From: Eucommia ulmoides
Taxonomy: Eukaryota; Streptophyta; Magnoliopsida; Garryales; Eucommiaceae
Direction of reading: 5' to 3'
Length of the DNA stretch: 64,000 nucleotides
Assembly (NCBI GenBank): GCA_016647705.1
Contig: CM028328.1
Span: 52,437,647 to 52,501,646 of the forward strand
Shown: positions 1 to 13,083 of the stretch, in pieces
How positions within the stretch are numbered: the first letter of the stretch is position 1
Layout: every line of letters begins with the position of its first letter
The notes under the pieces: model-generated
What the model was told of the DNA's origin: nothing
What the model saw: the letters and a program-made list of their open reading frames with translations, nothing else
Database searches by the model: none
Made by a program: the position numbers and the translations under genes

Positions 1-352
1 TTATTTCAAAAATATGTTTTAAATTACTAAGAAGACAGTATACTCGCAGGTGTTGTAGAGAAACTTTTGTCCCGTACTGGCAGTAGGTCGAATCCGGAAG
101 GGCCGTAGCGAGGGAGTATCTTGACAGTGATTTCTGTTTTAGGTTGTATATGTTGGTTGGTTAAAATGAACTAATACTTTTGTTGTAAGATCAAGAGAGT
201 TCCCAATAGAATGGGTATATGTATTTTTGTTGGCCTTAGTAAATAATACTTTTATGTGTAAGTTATTTTAAATAGTGTTAGTCATTTTCGGATGAGTTGT
301 GTCGTTGTCACATCGGCCCCTGTGGAACAGGTAACTGGGGTGGGATGTGACA
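1..352 (+). mobile_element. 3' end of a chromovirus-type LTR, cut by the window edge
   Basis: The stretch ends in a GGGGTGGGATGTGACA-like terminus at 352. The same ending, in the same context of a CCCCTGTGG block followed by a purine-rich run, closes the two other large LTRs in this window (reverse complement of 19303 onward, and 26371). The terminal CA fits an LTR end on the + strand. The left end lies outside the window, so whether this is a solo LTR or part of a full element cannot be decided. A 5-base duplicate would be GGGCC (353-357), which cannot be tested here. Confidence 0.6.
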
Positions 353-1389
353 GGGCCATCTACCATACCCTCTAGGGATTATACGGTACAGACCTTGGGA
401 ATTGCGAAGGTATGTCGGATTAATCTCCTTGAGCACCAGATGAGCTAGTTCAAGTCATGTGTGTAGCTTCTCCTTGCCCACCTACCGCTGACCTTTATCC
501 AAAGGGGACCAACTCTCCAGACCCTAGGGCTCGATGAGTGACCCCAAGACCACGACACTAGTGTGGCATCAGATAGGGCTCCCCTCGACTATGTCAAGAT
601 CTCATCCACCTCGGAGACATGGTGCCAAAAATTGACCAGGGTTACCCCTGGGTTTAACTCCAAATGACGCAGCAAAGACCGACCTGAAAGCCCATCGTAG
701 GCAAAGGACAGGCACCTATTCGCCGCCCTCGCACCACCACAGTATTCGAGCAGCGGTCAACCTTACGTGGGTAGCGCCCAAGAGAGAAGTCATCATAAAA
801 CATTACCTGGCCAATATGGAAGTGCTACTGCAAGAAATACAAAGTAGAGAAGGAAAAATTGAGCTCTCTGCCGAGGTTAGGTCTCTTTTCGTGGATGAGG
901 CCCTAGGTGAGGTGGTGTCTAGACATTTTCACACCTCTAGATGAACCCCTACGACGAAACTATTCTATCATTCTGCCCATGTTTGCCAAAACACTAAGAG
1001 GAAGACCCTTGGGTATTTATCCAGGCTTCGTCCTATCGGGCTTGTGGTGAGCTCAACACTCTGTTTTCTTCCCAGCCATCAAGGATAAAGAACTATTCCT
1101 CATGGTAATCCAGCTACGTGAAGACTTTTGGAAACCTATTTGGCAATAATTAAGTGTTGAGTTTTGCCGCGACTGAGGGTATACCACAGATGAGTGCTTC
1201 AAGTTAAGGAGTGAACGCAACTCAAAGGCAGAGACGAGCAGCCCCATGTCCTGCCAGAGATGGAGACGAGTACCCTCCAGTTTATCTCCAAGTGAGGCTC
1301 AAAGGAGGAGACGAGTAGCGCTCTGTCCCATCAAAAATGGGGACGAGCGCCCACTACCCTGTCTCCAACAACGATGTCCCGACACTCAG

Positions 1390-2036
1390 GGTCGCAAGTG
1401 ATTCTCCAAAATAACATCTCGGCCCTCGAAGTCATGGATGATTCTCCAACAATGGTGTCCCGATACCCAGGGTTGTGGTTAATTCTCCAAATCAATATCT
1501 CGACTCTCAGCGTCATGGATGATTCTCTACAATGGCATTCTGACCCCCAAAGTCGCGGATGATTCTCCAGATCAACATCTCAACTCTCGAAGTTGTGAAT
1601 GATTCTCTACATCGGTATTTCGACCCCCAAAGTCGTGGATGACTATCTAATGATTCTCTAGATCAACATCCCGACTCTCAACGTTGCGGATAATTCTTCA
1701 CAGTGGCATTCTGACCCCCATAATCGTGGATGATTCTCTAGTAATTATCTAGATCAACATCCTGACTCTCGACGTCATTGATGATTTTCCACAACAATAT
1801 TACGACTCCCATAGTCGTGGATGGTTCTCTAAGGATTCTCCAGATCAACATCCCGACTCTTGACGTCGTGGATGATTCTCCACAGCAGTATTTTAACCCT
1901 TGAAGTTGCAGATAATTCTCCAAATCAACATCCTGACTCTTGTCGTTGCGGATGACTCTCCATAACGATATTCCGACCCCTAGAGTCGCAAATGATTCTC
2001 CAGATCAACATCTCGACCCTGAACATCGCGGATGAT
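1390..2036. repeat. Tandem array of ~40-bp units in two alternating variants
   Basis: The motif GATGATTCTCC recurs about every 40 bases roughly 16 times. Units alternate between one carrying an AGATCAACAT core and one carrying an ACAACAGTAT-like core followed by CGACCCCCAAAGTCG, giving an ~80-bp higher-order period. The array is cut at 2036 by a solo LTR, and one more unit start appears right after it at 3741. Short ORFs on both strands here come from the repeat itself and are not genes. Confidence 0.8.
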
Positions 2037-3740
2037 TGGTAGCGCAGGAAATGACACGCTGCTACTTACACTCGCAAGTATACGAGGTCTAAGTTTTAGT
2101 ATAGTGTAATCGTTAAGATCGAGTTATCGTATCCACAGGGATTGTTGTCGTTACTATCAAATACCGCGTTTGTCGTGACCTAAGTTTATCTAGGAAAAAA
2201 ACAAATGTATTTAATTAATTAAACTAAAACTAATATATCCTAAATTAACTACACTATTATGTTAATATGTTTTAGGGTGAAGAATTACATAGGGATTAAC
2301 ATGTTTACAAATACGTGTTCGATTCCGATTTACTCACGTTTACGTTGTTCGACCTATTTGACAACCTCGGTATGTAAACTCCACCGCCACCTCTTCCGAG
2401 TATAAGACGGGAGAATACATGACTTCGAGTCAACGAAGAAGTCCCCCTCAACGTCTTAACAACCCTAGGTCACGTGAGTCTTGCCCAGCATCATTGATTG
2501 CACACAATCTAATTTCCTCCCGAGTTATTAGATCGTCGCGTTGTATTTACCCTATCTACAATCTCCGTTCTAAAACTCTCTCGCCACCTCTTCCAATTGT
2601 AAGACGAGGGATATAACGCAACTTCAAGTCAACGAAGAGGTTCCCCTCAATGTCTTAACGACCCTAGGTAGCGTGTATCTTGCCTCACGTTATCGATTGT
2701 CCACGATTCAACCCTGACCGGGTTATAGAATCGTGACGTTTGTTTACCCTAATCCGAATTCGGGGTTTATCAAAACCCCGTATTCTCCATTTATCAATCC
2801 AAGCATAAGAAACAAACAATATGATAAATACAATCAAACTACGAAGAACAAACATAAACGCAACACCGAAATCATCCAAACAACGTATTTATAAATATTG
2901 TGTTAATCCCTACTACAATCCATATTTAACTCGGGGCCATAGCTGCATATACAAGAAATAACGAGCTAAACATGCTCACATACTCCTAAGATAAAGAAAT
3001 AAGGAAAAACAATCGAAGAACTTATCCTCGTCCGAAGATAAACCACTAAGAACGCTCAACGATCGATTCGCCGTCTTCTCCACTTCGGGATGTGAGCTCC
3101 ACCACTAAAATTCCTAAATATAACGTTAGATATAGTCTAAGGGGCTCAAAAATCCAAAGGGGGCAAGAGAGATCCCGACCAAGGGGGAGGAGAGGGGATA
3201 TTTATAGCAAAAATATCCTAAAAATATCTAAAAATATCTCAAGACTGTGCAGGCCAAATCCGCCTAGGCGGTGGAAATTGCGCCTAAGCGGATTCAGGTC
3301 GGTTTGGTCTGATCACCTAGGCGGTGAAGTAGGCGGTGGACTTAGAGAACATTATGTTGGATTTTCGCCTAGGCGAATAAAACTTCACCTAGGCGAGCGA
3401 CTGTCAGTAGCCCTTCTGCTGGATTTCCGCCTAGGCAGTCGTCCGTCAGTAACATTTTGCTCTTCTTTGCATCTTCACCGCTTAGGTGGTGGTCTGGACG
3501 CCTAAGCTGTGGGCCTGTCCTGTTTCATCTTTTAGCCTCCGAGCTTGTTTATCCAGCGTAACTTCGAACCGCTTTGGTTCGATCTCATCGTTTTAGCTCC
3601 AGTTTCCTATCTTTTTGCCCCACACACCTGATTTATACAAAAAGTATGAAAACTAATTAAAACATAATAAAATACTATATAAACATATTCGAAAACCAAC
3701 AAATTCGGATTGGAAATAGATAGATTTTTCACACCTATCA
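2037..3740 (-). mobile_element. Solo LTR, Tat/Athila-like family (copy 1)
   Basis: It is bounded by TGGTAGCG.. and ..CACCTATCA and flanked by a perfect 5-bp duplication ATGAT (2032-2036 and 3741-3745). On the minus strand it starts TGATAGGTGTG and ends with a block resembling the 3' end of the larger element's LTR, a GGATACGA.. run followed by a CACTTGCG.. motif. Two related copies lie at 6191-7799 and 15534-17068. It contains a cluster of about nine imperfect palindromes of the form CCGCCTAGGCGG at 3258-3510. No internal coding region is present, so it is a solo LTR. Confidence 0.85.
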
Positions 3741-4344
3741 ATGATTCTCCACAAGCCTCATCCTGGTGCTCAATGTCGAGGGTGATAACCAGACCCTCTC
3801 CGGAAGTTAATAATTTGTACCCGAAGAAAGACCAAGGTTATCCACCAAGAGCGGGGCATTGATCGAGTCTGAAGGCCTACAGTCGACCATAAGTCCAGCG
3901 TTCTAAAGGGGAAGGTGCTCCTGCATGGACTAAATAGAGATAATGTGAAAGGATTTTGAATGAACCTGACTACGGAGAACTCCCTGATGATCGGTCATGG
4001 AGGACCAACCACCATGTTACACCCTTGCGGACTGAGAGGACCAAGTACCTTGGGAAACCCTCATCCTAAATCCGCTACATGATTTTCTTACAATCAACAT
4101 GTGTCCCAGACTAGGGGGTTAGTAGTCCATGGTCTTGGGCAGGAACAAATTTTTCAGAATTTCACAACTCTGAAGAAGTTACCAAGCATAAAGCACCCCA
4201 AAAAAAATATCGGGAGGAAGGAATAGACTCAGAAGTACCCTGGATATGTCGCTTAGAAGCTTACATGCTAGCGTACGAAAAAAAAAGAATAACAAAAAAT
4301 TAGTCTATAAAATTCTAACTGTCAAAGAAGTGACAACCCAAAGC

Positions 4345-4915
4345 TCAGCCCTCACTACCCTCGTCCTGAGGGGCGTCCGTGCAAGGAGAAGGAGCATCAA
4401 TCTCGCCCTCCTCAAGGGGGCCCTCATCAGTAATGTCTTCCCAACATCTTTCTACCCGGCGCCTTCATGCTTGACACTATCCCCTAAATCTGAGAACTCC
4501 ATGCCCACAGGGCCGGCGGGAAAATTAGGGTATAGGTAGTGGATAGCCTTCATGGTGTCCCAGTTCCTTACCTCTAGGAAGTTATTAGCCATATTATGAA
4601 TCTCTAGATATCTAGAGCCCTTCTTCCATTATTGTACCGCCTTAGATATGGCCCTTTTCCTAGCCCGGTTAACTGTATCCTGCCACTTCTGCTGCAGGTT
4701 CTTCACATGCCGCTTGTAAGTAGCGAACTAGGTTTTAATCGTGCCAATCCATGACTTGAAATTTTGGCGGTCAACGCGAAGTCCAAGGTTCTTAGTCTAA
4801 ACAACAGCCAGGTCGGCACGGAGACATGCCTCAACCTTGTCATTTTTCTGAATTGTGGCTTAGTAAGAGTCCAACTCAGCGAGAAGTCCGCTCTCCGGGG
4901 AAATATTATTCACGA
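4345..4915 (-). pseudogene. Decayed antisense ORF of a retroelement
   Basis: Reading the minus strand from about 4915 down to 4455, one frame stays protein-like for about 150 codons with only a few stops. It is rich in Lys, Gln, Glu and Ala, giving a coiled-coil-like stretch, followed by a segment containing MANNFLEVRNWD and YPNFPAGPVGMEFSDLGD. A one-frame shift then leads into an acidic tail containing GPLEEGEIDAPSP (about 4440-4345). No enzyme motif is visible and I cannot name the family. Its position and polarity relative to the right-hand LTR resemble the extra antisense ORFs described for Tat-lineage Ty3/gypsy elements; that link is inference. Confidence 0.5.
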
Positions 4916-5039
4916 GTCTAGTGAAAACAAGGTGGAAGAAGAAGGTGGATGATCAGAAACCTAAAAAACTCAAAAAAATTCTAAGTGCCGAGATGTTGGT
5001 AACTTAGGATTCAAAGATTGACGGTTAGAAAAACAATAC

Positions 5040-5837
5040 TCAGAAGAGTGCCACTTAGAGCTCACCGCTCAGAGCTTGTCACTCAGAGACCAAGATTTCA
5101 TTAACAATTGAGAATCGTTGTTCAGAATTCTGCCTTTCAGGGGCTCACTCCGAATCTCTTCGCTCAAGATGGGTCGTTAACAGGTTAAGAATCGTCGTTC
5201 AGAATTCTGCTCATCAGGGGCTTACCTAGAATCTCTTTGCTAAAGATGGTTCATTAACAGGTTTAGAATAGTCGTTCAGAATTTTGCCCATCAAAGGTTC
5301 ACTCATTATCTCTTTGCTCAAGATTATTTTCTAATAGTTTGAAAAAGTGTTGTTCATAATTCCCAGGAGGTCACCTATCCTTATATTGTTGTCGCCCAAG
5401 TACGCATAATTGCAGAGTTCAAAAATCTATCGCACCAGAAATCGATGGCCCAGAATTCCCAAGGGGTCACCCATCTTTATATTGCTGTCACCCAGTACGC
5501 TTAACTGCGAACTTCAGAAATTTATCACCCAAATGTTCACCGCTCAGAAAAATGCCCTCTAGAGATTTGCCCTCCAAGAGTCAGGAGCTTGACCTTCAGG
5601 AGCCCACAACTTCACCTCCAGGAGCCAACAACTTTACCTCCAGTAGTATGCCATCCAAAAGATTGACCTCCAAGAGTCTTCTTTCCAGGAGCATGACGCC
5701 CGGGCATCTACCCTCTAGCGGATGGTCATTCAGAATTATACCCATCAGGAGAGCCACCCAAAAGACGTGACGGCCTCAACTCTAGAAAAATTACTAATGC
5801 GCTGTCGTGCTATCCCTACCCAAAGCATGACTACATG
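5040..5837. repeat. Tandem arrays of ~70-85 bp units (left half of a split array)
   Basis: The motif TTCAGAATTCTGCC recurs at about 5122, 5206 and 5275 with GGGGCTCAC and CAGGTTAAGAATC spacers, then degenerates into short CCTCCAGGAGC-type units at 5560-5700. The last part (about 5725-5837) is the first half of a ~165-bp unit whose further copies are at 22332-22735, on the far side of the 16.5-kb insertion. Confidence 0.7.
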
Positions 5838-6190
5838 GGGGCTGATAGGTTGAATTTATCTATATATTTCTAAGCTGAATTTGGTAGTTTTTTAGTGTTC
5901 TTGTAATGTTTAAATTTATTTTAATTCATTTTTATTCGTTTTTATGTAAATTAGGTGTAGGGACGAAAATGGGTAAAAATCGAGTAAATCGCTAGGACGT
6001 TGGTGGAGAAAGGTTGAAAAAGATATAGACTCATCGCTGCAGTGCCAGTATCAAGGGCCACTGGCCCTTGATCGCTGCAGCAATGGCCTTCATCACTGCA
6101 GCGATCAAAGGTCAGTGGACCTTCTACCTATCCATCGCTACAGCGATGAAAGGGCAGAAGCCCTACTGACCTCCCATCGCTGCGGTGACC

Positions 6191-7799
6191 TGGTAACTGC
6201 TAAATAAGTTCTGTCACTTTCACCGCAAGTGTACAGATCAAGTTTTAGTATAGTGGACCTTTTGGTCGGGTATCGTATCCACAGGGATTGGTGTCGTTAC
6301 TATCGAGTACCGCGATTGTCATAACTTGACTTTAACTAGGCGACAAATATGGAATATAATTAATTAATACTAATACTATTATAGCCTAATTTAATCTATA
6401 CTAATACTAATATTAATATGGGATAGTTTTGAGAGAATAGGTTGTCTAGGGATTAGTTTCGTTTACGAATATGTGTTTAGTCTCATTTTAGTTTATGTTA
6501 ACAGCGTTCGACTTATATGACAATCTCAGTTTGTAAACTCTTCTGCCACCTCTCCCGAGTGTAAGATGAGGGAATACGCGATTTCGTGTCAACGAAGAAG
6601 TCTCCCTCAATGTCTTAATGACCCTAGGCTGCGTGAGTCTCGCCCCAACGTCATTGATTGCACACAATCCAACTCTCTCCTAGGTTATTGGATCATCGCG
6701 TTGTGTTTATCCTATAGACAATCTCAGTTCTAAAACTTGTCCGTCACCTCTCCCGAGTGTAAGATGATGGAATACGTGACTTCGCGTCAATACCGAAATC
6801 CTCCTCCACGTCTTAATGACTCTAGGTCACATGAGTCTTTCCCCAACGTCATCGATTATCCACAATCCAAACCCCGACCGGGTTGTAGGATTGTGGCGTT
6901 TGTTTATTCTAGTCCAAATCTGGGATTTGTCAAACCCCGTATTCTCCATATGTAAATCTAAGCATAATAAACAAATAATACGGCACACACAATCACAATA
7001 ATGAAGAACAATCTCAAACAAAACACAAACTCAACTAAACAATGTTTTTATAAATTATAATTATAATCCCTATACAACATATGTTTAGCCAACGGCCATA
7101 ACCACATATACAATGTAAAATGGCGTAAACATGCTCAACAACTACCGAAATAAAGAAAACAAAGAGAAGAAATGAGCGACTTAACCAATATCCGAAAAAT
7201 AGTCGCTAGAACCGCCCACCGATCGCTTCCCTCTTCATCCTCCACCTCGGGTTGAGAGCTCTCCCTCAAAAATCCCTTATCCTACTCCTAAAATATGGCT
7301 TAAGGCCTTAAGGGCAGAAGCAATCGAAAGAGAGGAGGAGAGAAGGGTTTAAATAAGCTAAAAATTATCTATTCTGCGCAAAGGCCTCTGCCTAGGCGGA
7401 GGAGTATGTTGGCTAAAGGCTTGCCGAGGCGATGGAGAAAGCGGTGGCTGTGAAAAACATTCTGCTGGATTTCCGCCTAAGCCGAGGAATTTCCGCTTAG
7501 GCCGAGGGTAGTCAGCAGCAATTCATTCTTCTCAGCATCTTCACCGCTGCAGCGGTGGTCTGGACGCCGCGGTGGTGAGCTTGTTTGCAAAATCTTACTG
7601 TCTTGGTCATTTTTCCACCGTTCTCCGACCATTCTCGCTACAAATTGATCGTTTACGCTCCGATTTCATACCTTTTCACCCCACGCACCTATTTTAATAC
7701 AAAAAGAATAAAAACATATAAAAACACATAAAAATAACTATAAACGTACTAAAAAACTAACAAATTCGGTTTAGAACATGGGCTAATTTACACCTATCA
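6191..7799 (-). mobile_element. Solo LTR, Tat/Athila-like family (copy 2)
   Basis: It starts TGGTAACTGC and ends CACCTATCA on the + strand, and is homologous to 2037-3740 and 15534-17068. The flanks are TGACC (6186-6190) and CAACC (7800-7804). The undisturbed sister LTR reads CGACC at this point (near 18777-18781), so both flanks are explained by decay of one CpG, to TG on one side and CA on the other. The palindrome cluster (7388-7580) is mixed: CCTAGG-type, CTTAGG-type and one CACCGCTGCAGCGGTGG. Confidence 0.8.
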
Positions 7800-8286
7800 C
7801 AACCGGTACCACCTAGAAAAGATATTTTTGGGATATTTTTAAATATTTTTTTATCTCTATTATATCCACTCATTCCCTACACCAATAGGGGATGTTTTTG
7901 GGAGTATTTTGGAGCCTAGAATCGGACCAAGCAAGGGAAGTTCATCATTTTGGAGAAGAGAAAATGAGATTGGAGTGGACTTAGCAAACATGGAATCATC
8001 CACTCTTTAGATTTGACTATTCTCCCTTATTTCTCTTTTGTTTCTAAATTTTATTAATTGTTTGATGATGTTTATCTCTTGTATTATTGAATATTCGATT
8101 ATGGCCATGTATAGCTAAACGTTTATTATCTAGGGATTGATGAAATATATATATATATATATATATATATTTTGAGTAAATCATTGTTTCGTTATCGGTT
8201 GTTCCTCTCTATTCGATTATACTTACCATTCTTTTACTTCCATATTATATTTGTTATGATATTTTGGTTGATTTGAGAATACTGGA

Positions 8287-9325
8287 TATAACGACCCGGT
8301 TTTTCAGGACCATTACTCGGTTTCTCCTATAAAAAATTCACACTAAAATCGACTGACCGATTTTTTTCATTCTATAAAATCGGGTACATTTTATAATGCA
8401 ACGGCGTCAAATAATTAATAATTCGTTTTATGAAAACATTTTAATTCACAATGCAGCGACAAAATTTATAATGCGAAATATTACAATTGTAACTATAATA
8501 ATATTATAAGATCAAGAATTGGCTTACTATCAATGATTATAATTATAGCCTAGTCGTATTATTACTATTTCCATAATATTCCGTAAGAAATATATTACAG
8601 AGTGCCCAACCCATGATTTGTAATATTAAATTCACTCTATATTTTGTTTATTATTACATACAATAACCAGTTCATACTTCATAATTTAAATGATAATTAT
8701 TAATTTATTATTATTTAAATCAATAATAATATAATACAGGTTTATCTCTATTACAAGTTTAATAAAAATACAATTATTATAACTTAGATAAAAATTCAAA
8801 TAGAATTCTTGGCGGCGTATCATTTTTACCTCACCGACCTTACAATTAAAACCGTGGGGTTGTGAGCCAACGCTCAATAGAACTCCAACCCTTATAATAC
8901 GCGCATTTAATTAACGCGACAAAATAAACACATTGACATGATTTTCACCTAATTTTCACATAGTCATAATTATTTCATAAAATTTAACAACTATAATTCA
9001 CTGACATTAGTAACAAAAATCACTCAATAGACAAATTAAATACAAATATTAAAAAAGTTAGAAATTCTATCTGAAATCTAAAGCCCAAATCCGAACCGGA
9101 ATTCTCAAAAACACTCGAAATATACATATAAAATCATGGAATTGTAGGATTTTCCTTTCACTGCCAACTCTCGACTCCCATGTCTTCCCCCCCTCTGAGG
9201 TTGTCTCTTTGTTTGCTTCTTTATCTATTATTATTATTATTATTATTATATATACATCACAATACATGTGTCCTCCACACACATACACACATATATATAT
9301 ATGTTGATTTGGTTTTGATCCTTAC

Positions 9326-9360
<35 letters not shown>

Positions 9361-9678
9361 GTATAATTCCAAGATAACACACACACACCCCACCTATGCA
9401 TATATACATATGGTAGTCAAACTTGAAGGGCCCCACGTGTGCCTTTTTTTCCACCTTAATTTCGTGGCCACAAGTTAATTCCTTAAATGTTAAGAATTAA
9501 TAACTTAGATTTAATACCCTATAATTATAAAATAATTCATATTAAATCCAATAATTATACTTTTCTCCTAAAATTATCAAATATTTATTACCATCTCCAT
9601 AATATATAAAACAACCCAAAAATATTAAATTTATATAAAATAATATTTTTCAAAAATATAAATTTTTGGAGTATTACA
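8287..9678 (-). repeat. 3' LTR of the Tekay-like element
   Basis: It runs from TATAACGACCC to GGAGTATTACA and is near-identical over most of its length to 12025-13436. It carries a (TTA)n run at 9325-9361 and a short poly-C at about 9187. Confidence 0.8.
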
Positions 9679-9692
9679 ATCTACCCCTCTTA
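9679..9692 (-). other. Polypurine tract of the Tekay-like element
   Basis: On the minus strand AAGAGGGGTAGAT abuts the TGTAATACTCC start of the 3' LTR. This is where plus-strand DNA synthesis would be primed. Confidence 0.6.
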
Positions 9693-10343
9693 AATAAATT
9701 TCGTCCTCGAAATTTTGTTGAAAACAATAATAATTCAGAATCGCACCGTACTAGTCATGTTAGTCACACTCAATTCTAAAACAATTTCTCTCTATGTAGG
9801 GTCTCATAACCGAAAGTCACCCATAATTCACATTCGTCAACATTAATTCCACTCATCACAACATTCTCATTCGCAGTGGCCCACGTTATATCGAAAACAT
9901 ATGGACATGGTGCATTTTGGTCAGTAACTCCTAACACAGATAACTAATTGCCAAAGAATCTTATGTTTCTAAATGCTTCTGTTGCGCTACTCTGATAAAA
10001 ATAGCAATAAATACAATATATTATTAAAATATCACGGTAATCTCACTGAATTTGGTCTATCTCAATTCTAACAGGTCTACGACTTCAATAATTTTTCACT
10101 TGGCATGACTTTTCAAGTCTATTATCATACCGCATAATCAACATTTACCAATTTCATCCGAGATTTCAAGCCAATCATATTCGCAACCAATAGTATAGCC
10201 AATAAATAGTCCAAATTCCTAATGGACTATTCCGTGAGATTAAAAATGACTACCTCTAATATTCACATTAAACTTCCAATAATCCCGTAAATTTTTTCAT
10301 AAAATCAAACAATTCAAATTTAAAGTAATAATATTTTTTTTTT

Positions 10344-10580
10344 CGCGATACGTAAAAAATACATAAATATTTCTCAAGTACATAAATATGTCTCAAAACA
10401 CCTAAATACATCAAAATCATATAAATACCCCTCAAAACACATAAATATCATCAAACCATATAAATACGTATCAAGTTACATAAACACGTCTCCACCACAC
10501 AAATATGTTTCAAACACCTAAATATGTGTCAAACTATAATAACCAAATACATCTCAAATCTCATAATTATGTCTCCAAAG
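10344..10580. repeat. Degenerate ~22-bp tandem repeat
   Basis: About ten units of the form ATAAATAYRTCTCAAAACAC run head to tail inside the Tekay-like interior. They are AT-rich and non-coding. Confidence 0.65.
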
Positions 10581-10867
10581 TTACGTAATATAATGAGTTC
10601 AATATTGAATTCAATACTCACGTGAAATGTATATATAAAAAAAAAATATTACATAAGTCCCAATTCGCATTTCTACAACATCAATTAAGTTTAAAAATTC
10701 AAATTAGCATTTCAAAATAATAATTGGTTCCTGACAGTTCCACAATGACTCAACGCTCTGCTTCTACTAATCGTTAGTAATAGACCAATATCTATCCGAA
10801 TTTTTTTTTTTATCGGTGTACTGTTTTCATAGTATAAAAGCATTTTATGGATCAAGTATATATATAT

Positions 10868-11003
10868 ATTCACCTTGCAGGACTTGCCTGAGAGGTAACA
10901 ACATATATAATATATCCACCCTGCAGGACTTACTTGACAGGTAATGATATTTATAATATATTTACCCTGCAGGACTTGCCTGACAGGTAATAACATATAT
11001 CCC
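10868..11003. repeat. Three tandem ~55-bp repeats with CCTGCAGGACTTGCCTG core
   Basis: The core CCCTGCAGGACTT plus GACAGGTAAT appears three times, each followed by a TATATAATATA tail. It lies within the interior of the Tekay-like element. Confidence 0.75.
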
Positions 11004-11418
11004 ACATCTCGCATGACTGACCCTCCTGACGAGAAGACAACTATGACATAGTAGGATAATATAATTATTTTTCACCTTTAAAATTTTACTTGATCCATTA
11101 ATCATTGTAAAACTGTCCATTTTCACCAACACTTTTTTTCACACAATTTAATACGAAAATATAATTTGACAATTTATATAGAAAACAGTACACACCTTTA
11201 AATTAATATTTTCAATTTAGCAATAATTCATATGGTCCACGACTAACACGGCACTCACCCAGGTTTATTTAACTAATTATTAATAAGTTACATTAATCAA
11301 CCGCCATCTAAGATGTTAATATGTTCAAATTAAAACGGTAGGGACCAAAGTGAAATAATGGTAATAACACATTAGTGCAAAGTGTCCAATCACCGGAAAA
11401 ACATAATGGAGACGTCAA

Positions 11419-11419
<1 letters not shown>

Positions 11420-11469
<50 letters not shown>
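11420..11469. repeat. (AT)n microsatellite
   Basis: A pure AT run of about 50 bases within the element interior. Confidence 0.9.
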
Positions 11470-11472
<3 letters not shown>

Positions 11473-12009
11473 CTCCACTACCAAATATTAATATTTTTAT
11501 CCACAACCACATATTAGGAATTTGTTCACTATCACATATTAATACCAAATCAAATGCTCAATATTTCATTTATAAGAATCTAAGAATTTATAGCTTAATC
11601 GAATAAATTTTACAACAATAACTGTTTATATAAATATCACAAAGGATAACTTGATATCAAGTCCCAATTTTTCAAGTCAATTTTAATACTAACAAGTTAA
11701 TATGATCAAATTGAAACTGTAGGGACCCAAAGTGAAATTTTAGTCAAACTTCAAGAGCATAAAGTGTCCAAAAATACAAAATGATCATAAACAACCAAAT
11801 TGAAACCAAATGTATAAATTGAAACTATAAGGACCAAAACATGCAATTTGGCTAACCAAAAGATCCACATAGACACCCAACGCCACTTTTTGTTTCTTCC
11901 CCGGCGATTTTCACTTTCAACAATTTGTTTTTTTCACCTTTATTTAGCAATTTCTACTAAAATTATGAATAATGGGTATCATAACTCAGTCTCAGGGCGG
12001 TCAAAAATC

Positions 12010-12024
12010 GGTTCTGATACCACC
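12010..12024 (-). other. Primer-binding site, Tekay-like element
   Basis: The minus strand reads GGTGGTATCAGAACC directly after the GGTCGTTATA end of the 5' LTR. It is complementary to the 3' end of plant initiator-Met-tRNA apart from one mismatch. Confidence 0.7.
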
Positions 12025-13019
12025 TATAACGACCAGATTTTTCAAGGTCGTTACTCAGTTTCTCCTATAGAGAATTCACACTAAAATCGACTGACTGATT
12101 TTTTTCATTCTATAAAATCGAATACATTTTATAATGCGACGGCGTCAAATAATTAATAATTTATTTTATGAAATATTTTAATTCACAATGCGGCGGCAAA
12201 ATTTATAATGCGAAATATTACAATTGTAACTATAATAATATTATAAGATCAAGAATTGGCTTACTATCAATGATTATAGTTATAGCTTAGTTGTATTATT
12301 ACTATTTCCATAATATTCCGTAAGAAATATATTATAGAGTGCCCAACCCATAATTTGTAATATTAAATTCACTCTATATTTTGTTTATTATTACATACAA
12401 TAACCAGTTCATACTTCATAATTTAAATGATAATTATTGATTTATTATTATTTAAATCAGTAATAATATAATACATGTTTATTTCTATTACAAGTTTAAT
12501 AAAAATACAATTATTACAACTTAGATAAAAATTCAAATAGAACTCTTGGCGGCGTATCATTTTCACCTTATCGGCCTTACAATCAAAACCATGAGATTGT
12601 GAGTCAACGCTCAGTAGAACTTCAAGCCCTCTAATGCGTGTATTTAATTAGCACGACAAAATAAACACATTGACTTGATTTTCACCTAATTTTCACATAG
12701 TCATAATTATTTCATGAAATTTAACAGCTATAATTCACCGACAGTAATAACATAAATCACCCAATAGACAAATTAAATACAAATATTAAAAGAGTTAAAA
12801 AATTTATCTGAAATCCAAAGCCCAAATCCGAACCGGAATTCTCAAAAACACTCGAAATATACATATAAAATCATGAAATTCTAGGATTTTTCTTCCATTG
12901 CCAACTCTCGGCTCCCATGTCTTCCCCCCCCCCCCCCCCCCTCTCTGAGGTTGTCTATTTGTTTGCTTATTTATCCATTATTATTATTATTATTATTATT
13001 ATCACAATACACGTGTCCT

Positions 13020-13083
<64 letters not shown>

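Noticed and set aside
3092..3505. 137-codon + ORF
   Set aside because: It is made of the palindrome cluster in a solo LTR (Arg-rich, repetitive).
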